The notes beneath the pieces are model-generated. The model was not told the DNA's origin. It was given only the letters and a program-made list of their open reading frames with translations, and ran no database searches. A stretch of DNA of 64,000 bases, taken from contig CAVECB010000003.1 of NCBI GenBank assembly GCA_963614215.1, forward strand, positions 1 through 64,000, given 5' to 3'. The translations under genes and the position numbers were made by a program. This DNA is from CAVAWX01 sp963614215 (GTDB taxonomy: Bacteria; Actinomycetota; Coriobacteriia; Coriobacteriales; QAMH01). Below, one piece after another: positions 62,338 through 64,000 of this stretch; position 1 is the stretch's first letter, and each line of letters opens with the position of its first letter.

Positions 62338-63549
62338 ATGTCTGATTTCTTGGAAAACGCGGGCTTTGCTACGCGCGCGGTGCACGCAGGCGAGTTGCGC
62401 GGCGATCAGTTCGGGGCGCTCACCACGCCCATCTACCAGACGAGCACGTTTCGCTTCGCCGACGTCGAGCAAGGCGTCAATCGCTTCAAGGGCACCGAGG
62501 CCGGCTACATCTACTCGCGCGGCGGCAACCCCACGGTCAACGTGTTGGAGGCCAAGGTCGCAGCCCTCGAGGGTGGCGTTGGCGCTGTGGCGTGCGCGTC
62601 TGGCATGGGCGCCATCGCCTCGGTGGTGTGGACGTTTTTGAAAAGCGGCGACCACGTCGTCGTGGGCGATTGCCTCTATGGATGCAGCGACCTGCTCGTG
62701 CGCCAGACCCTGCCGAAGTTCGGCGTGGAGGTTTCGGCGGTGGACACGAGCGACATCGAGGCCGTGAAGGCGGCCATGCGTCCGAACACGCGCATGGTCT
62801 TTTTCGAGACGCCGGACAACCCCCTGATGAAGCTCACCGACATCGCGGCGGTGAAGGAGGTGGCGCCAGACGCCCTGGTTGTCGTGGACAACACCTTCGC
62901 GCCGCCCCCCATCCAGCGCCCCTTCGCGCACGGTGCCGACATCGTCGTTCACTCTGTGACGAAGTATCTAAACGGGCATGGCGATGTGATCGGCGGCGTC
63001 GTCGTCGCCAACGACGAGCAGCACTTGGCCGACTTGCGGGCGCTGGGGATGTCCAAGCTCACGGGTTCGGTGTGCGCGCCCGCCGACGCGTATCTGACCA
63101 TACGTGGCCTGCAGACTCTGGAGATGCGCCTTGCGCGCCACTGCGCCAACGCGCGCACGGTGGCCGAGTACCTCGCGGGCAGAAAGGAAGTGGCTCGCGT
63201 ACTCTACCCCGGGCTGCCCGGGTTTGGAGGCGACGACATCGTCGAGCGCCAGATGAACGGCATGGGCACCGGCATGCTGTCCTTCGAGCTGCAAAAAGAG
63301 GTGGGCGGAAAGTCTGGCCACGAGGCGGCTGTGGCGCTGTTGAACAACGTGCGCGTTATCCAGCTTGCAGTCTCGCTGGGCGACCCCTTCTCGCTCATCG
63401 AGCACCCCTTCGACATGACGCATGCCATCGTGCCCGAAGACGTCAAGCGCGCAAACGGCATCACGCCCGAGCTTGTGCGTTTTTCTGCAGGCCTTGAAGA
63501 CGCCGAGGACCTGATTGCCGATCTGGAGCAGGCCTTCGCGCGCATCTGA
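62338..63549 (+). CDS. Cys/Met metabolism PLP-dependent lyase (methionine gamma-lyase-like)
   Basis: 403 residues. PLP enzyme of the cystathionine gamma-lyase/synthase superfamily: TTPIYQTSTFRFADVEQG near 30-47, YSRGGNPTVNVLEAKVAALE near 59, ACASGMGAIASVVWT near 86, DNTFAPPPIQRPFAHGADIV near 183, and the PLP lysine in HSVTKYLNGHGDV (K209). The motif set and the residue pattern fit methionine gamma-lyase or cystathionine lyases better than strict biosynthetic synthases; the substrate cannot be settled by eye. The ATG at 62338 has GAGGG 6 bases upstream; ATG 62332 is too close. No other methionine genes nearby. Confidence 0.85.
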   Translation: MSDFLENAGFATRAVHAGELRGDQFGALTTPIYQTSTFRFADVEQGVNRFKGTEAGYIYSRGGNPTVNVLEAKVAALEGGVGAVACASGMGAIASVVWTFLKSGDHVVVGDCLYGCSDLLVRQTLPKFGVEVSAVDTSDIEAVKAAMRPNTRMVFFETPDNPLMKLTDIAAVKEVAPDALVVVDNTFAPPPIQRPFAHGADIVVHSVTKYLNGHGDVIGGVVVANDEQHLADLRALGMSKLTGSVCAPADAYLTIRGLQTLEMRLARHCANARTVAEYLAGRKEVARVLYPGLPGFGGDDIVERQMNGMGTGMLSFELQKEVGGKSGHEAAVALLNNVRVIQLAVSLGDPFSLIEHPFDMTHAIVPEDVKRANGITPELVRFSAGLEDAEDLIADLEQAFARI

Positions 63550-63571
63550 CGCGCACGCCTTTCATTTGCGC

Positions 63572-64000
63572 ATGGAAAAAAGAGCGGCAAGCGAGGACGC
63601 CGAGGGCGCCAAGGACGCCAAGGGCGCCAGAAGCGTCAAAAGCAGCGAAAGCACCAGAGGCGACAACGACCTGCTGGCGACCATGCCCGTTTCCCGCGCC
63701 TTCGTGCGCCTCGTGCTGCCCGCCATCGTTGCGCAGCTCGTAAACATCGCCTACAACCTCATGGACAAGATGTTCATCGGGCGCATGACCGACGCAGGCC
63801 CGCAGGCGCTTGCGGGCATAGGCGTGACCGCGCCCATCATCTTTGCCATCGCCACCTTCGCCGCGCTTGTCAGCATGGGCGGCGCGCCGAAAGCCTCCAT
63901 CTTCATGGGCAAAGGCGACACAGACACGGCCGAGCGCGTCATGGGCAGCTGTACCTGGCTGCTCGTCGTGCTCTCCGTCGTGCTGACCGCCGCGATGCTG
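63572..64000 (+). CDS. MATE family multidrug/metabolite exporter (truncated by window end)
   Basis: 143 residues visible. A charged N-terminus with EDAEGAKDAKGARSVKSSES-like short repeats precedes VSRAFVRLVLPAIVAQLVNI, AYNLMDKMFIGRM and AGIGVTAPIIFAIATFAALV, the typical first two segments of MATE transporters (NorM/DinF type, export with Na+ or H+). No ribosome site at ATG 63572; ATG 63683 (MPVSRAFVRL) would give the usual family start. Confidence 0.85.
   Translation, partial: MEKRAASEDAEGAKDAKGARSVKSSESTRGDNDLLATMPVSRAFVRLVLPAIVAQLVNIAYNLMDKMFIGRMTDAGPQALAGIGVTAPIIFAIATFAALVSMGGAPKASIFMGKGDTDTAERVMGSCTWLLVVLSVVLTAAML

Overview
This window is high-GC, strongly GC3-biased DNA from an actinobacterium. 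The division cluster has no ftsA but carries sepF, yggT and divIVA after ftsZ. Genes are dense, MurE carries the meso-DAP motif DNPR, and there is a three-repeat CWB2 cell-wall protein. Together these fit class Coriobacteriia (an Eggerthellaceae-type gut or oral organism is my best guess). This is inference: no rRNA lies in the window. Four runs of N interrupt lgt, ftsW, murC and ftsQ.

Layout. 1-3.4 kb: rpmB, hisS and a convergent moeA-like gene whose upstream region holds three 30-bp direct repeats. 3.7-12.2 kb: an accessory region with a secreted CAP/CWB2 protein, an AAA ATPase, a BrnT/BrnA toxin-antitoxin pair, and an AT-richer two-gene system made of a coiled-coil McrB-like AAA protein and a DUF2357 PD-(D/E)XK nuclease. 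12.3-19.1 kb: a membrane-anchored FN3 protein, a large NhaP-type antiporter and pyruvate phosphate dikinase. 19.1-21.7 kb: a second accessory patch with a structured RNA candidate and terminator, a DUF4143 ATPase, and a small toxin-antitoxin-like pair flanked by a 41-bp duplication of the pit 3' end. 21.7-28.1 kb: PiT transporter, DegV protein, cation diffusion facilitator, geranylgeranyl-reductase-like flavoprotein, lgt and xth.

28.4-31.3 kb encodes a Ser/Thr kinase, an HTH protein and a separate PASTA protein, apparently one transcription unit. 31.5-35.0 kb holds queuosine genes (queH, then divergent queA-tgt). 35.2-55.8 kb is a long dcw cluster: mraZ-rsmH-ftsL-ftsI-murE-murF-mraY-murD-ftsW-murG-murC-ftsQ-ftsZ-pgeF-yggS-sepF-yggT-divIVA-yggU. 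It makes the lipid II precursor and the septal machinery, with many overlapping or closely spaced genes and an MraZ-type operator at its head.

55.8-64 kb: RNase P RNA, a lone LPXTG major pilin with its own promoter, then the infA-rpmJ-rpsM-rpsK-rpsD-rpoA-rplQ operon with acpP attached, a Cys/Met-metabolism PLP enzyme and the start of a MATE transporter. The strongest candidates for new biology are the McrB/DUF2357 pair, the structured RNA upstream of the DUF4143 gene, the pit-flanked toxin-antitoxin insertion, and the repeat arrays upstream of the moeA-like and ATPase genes.
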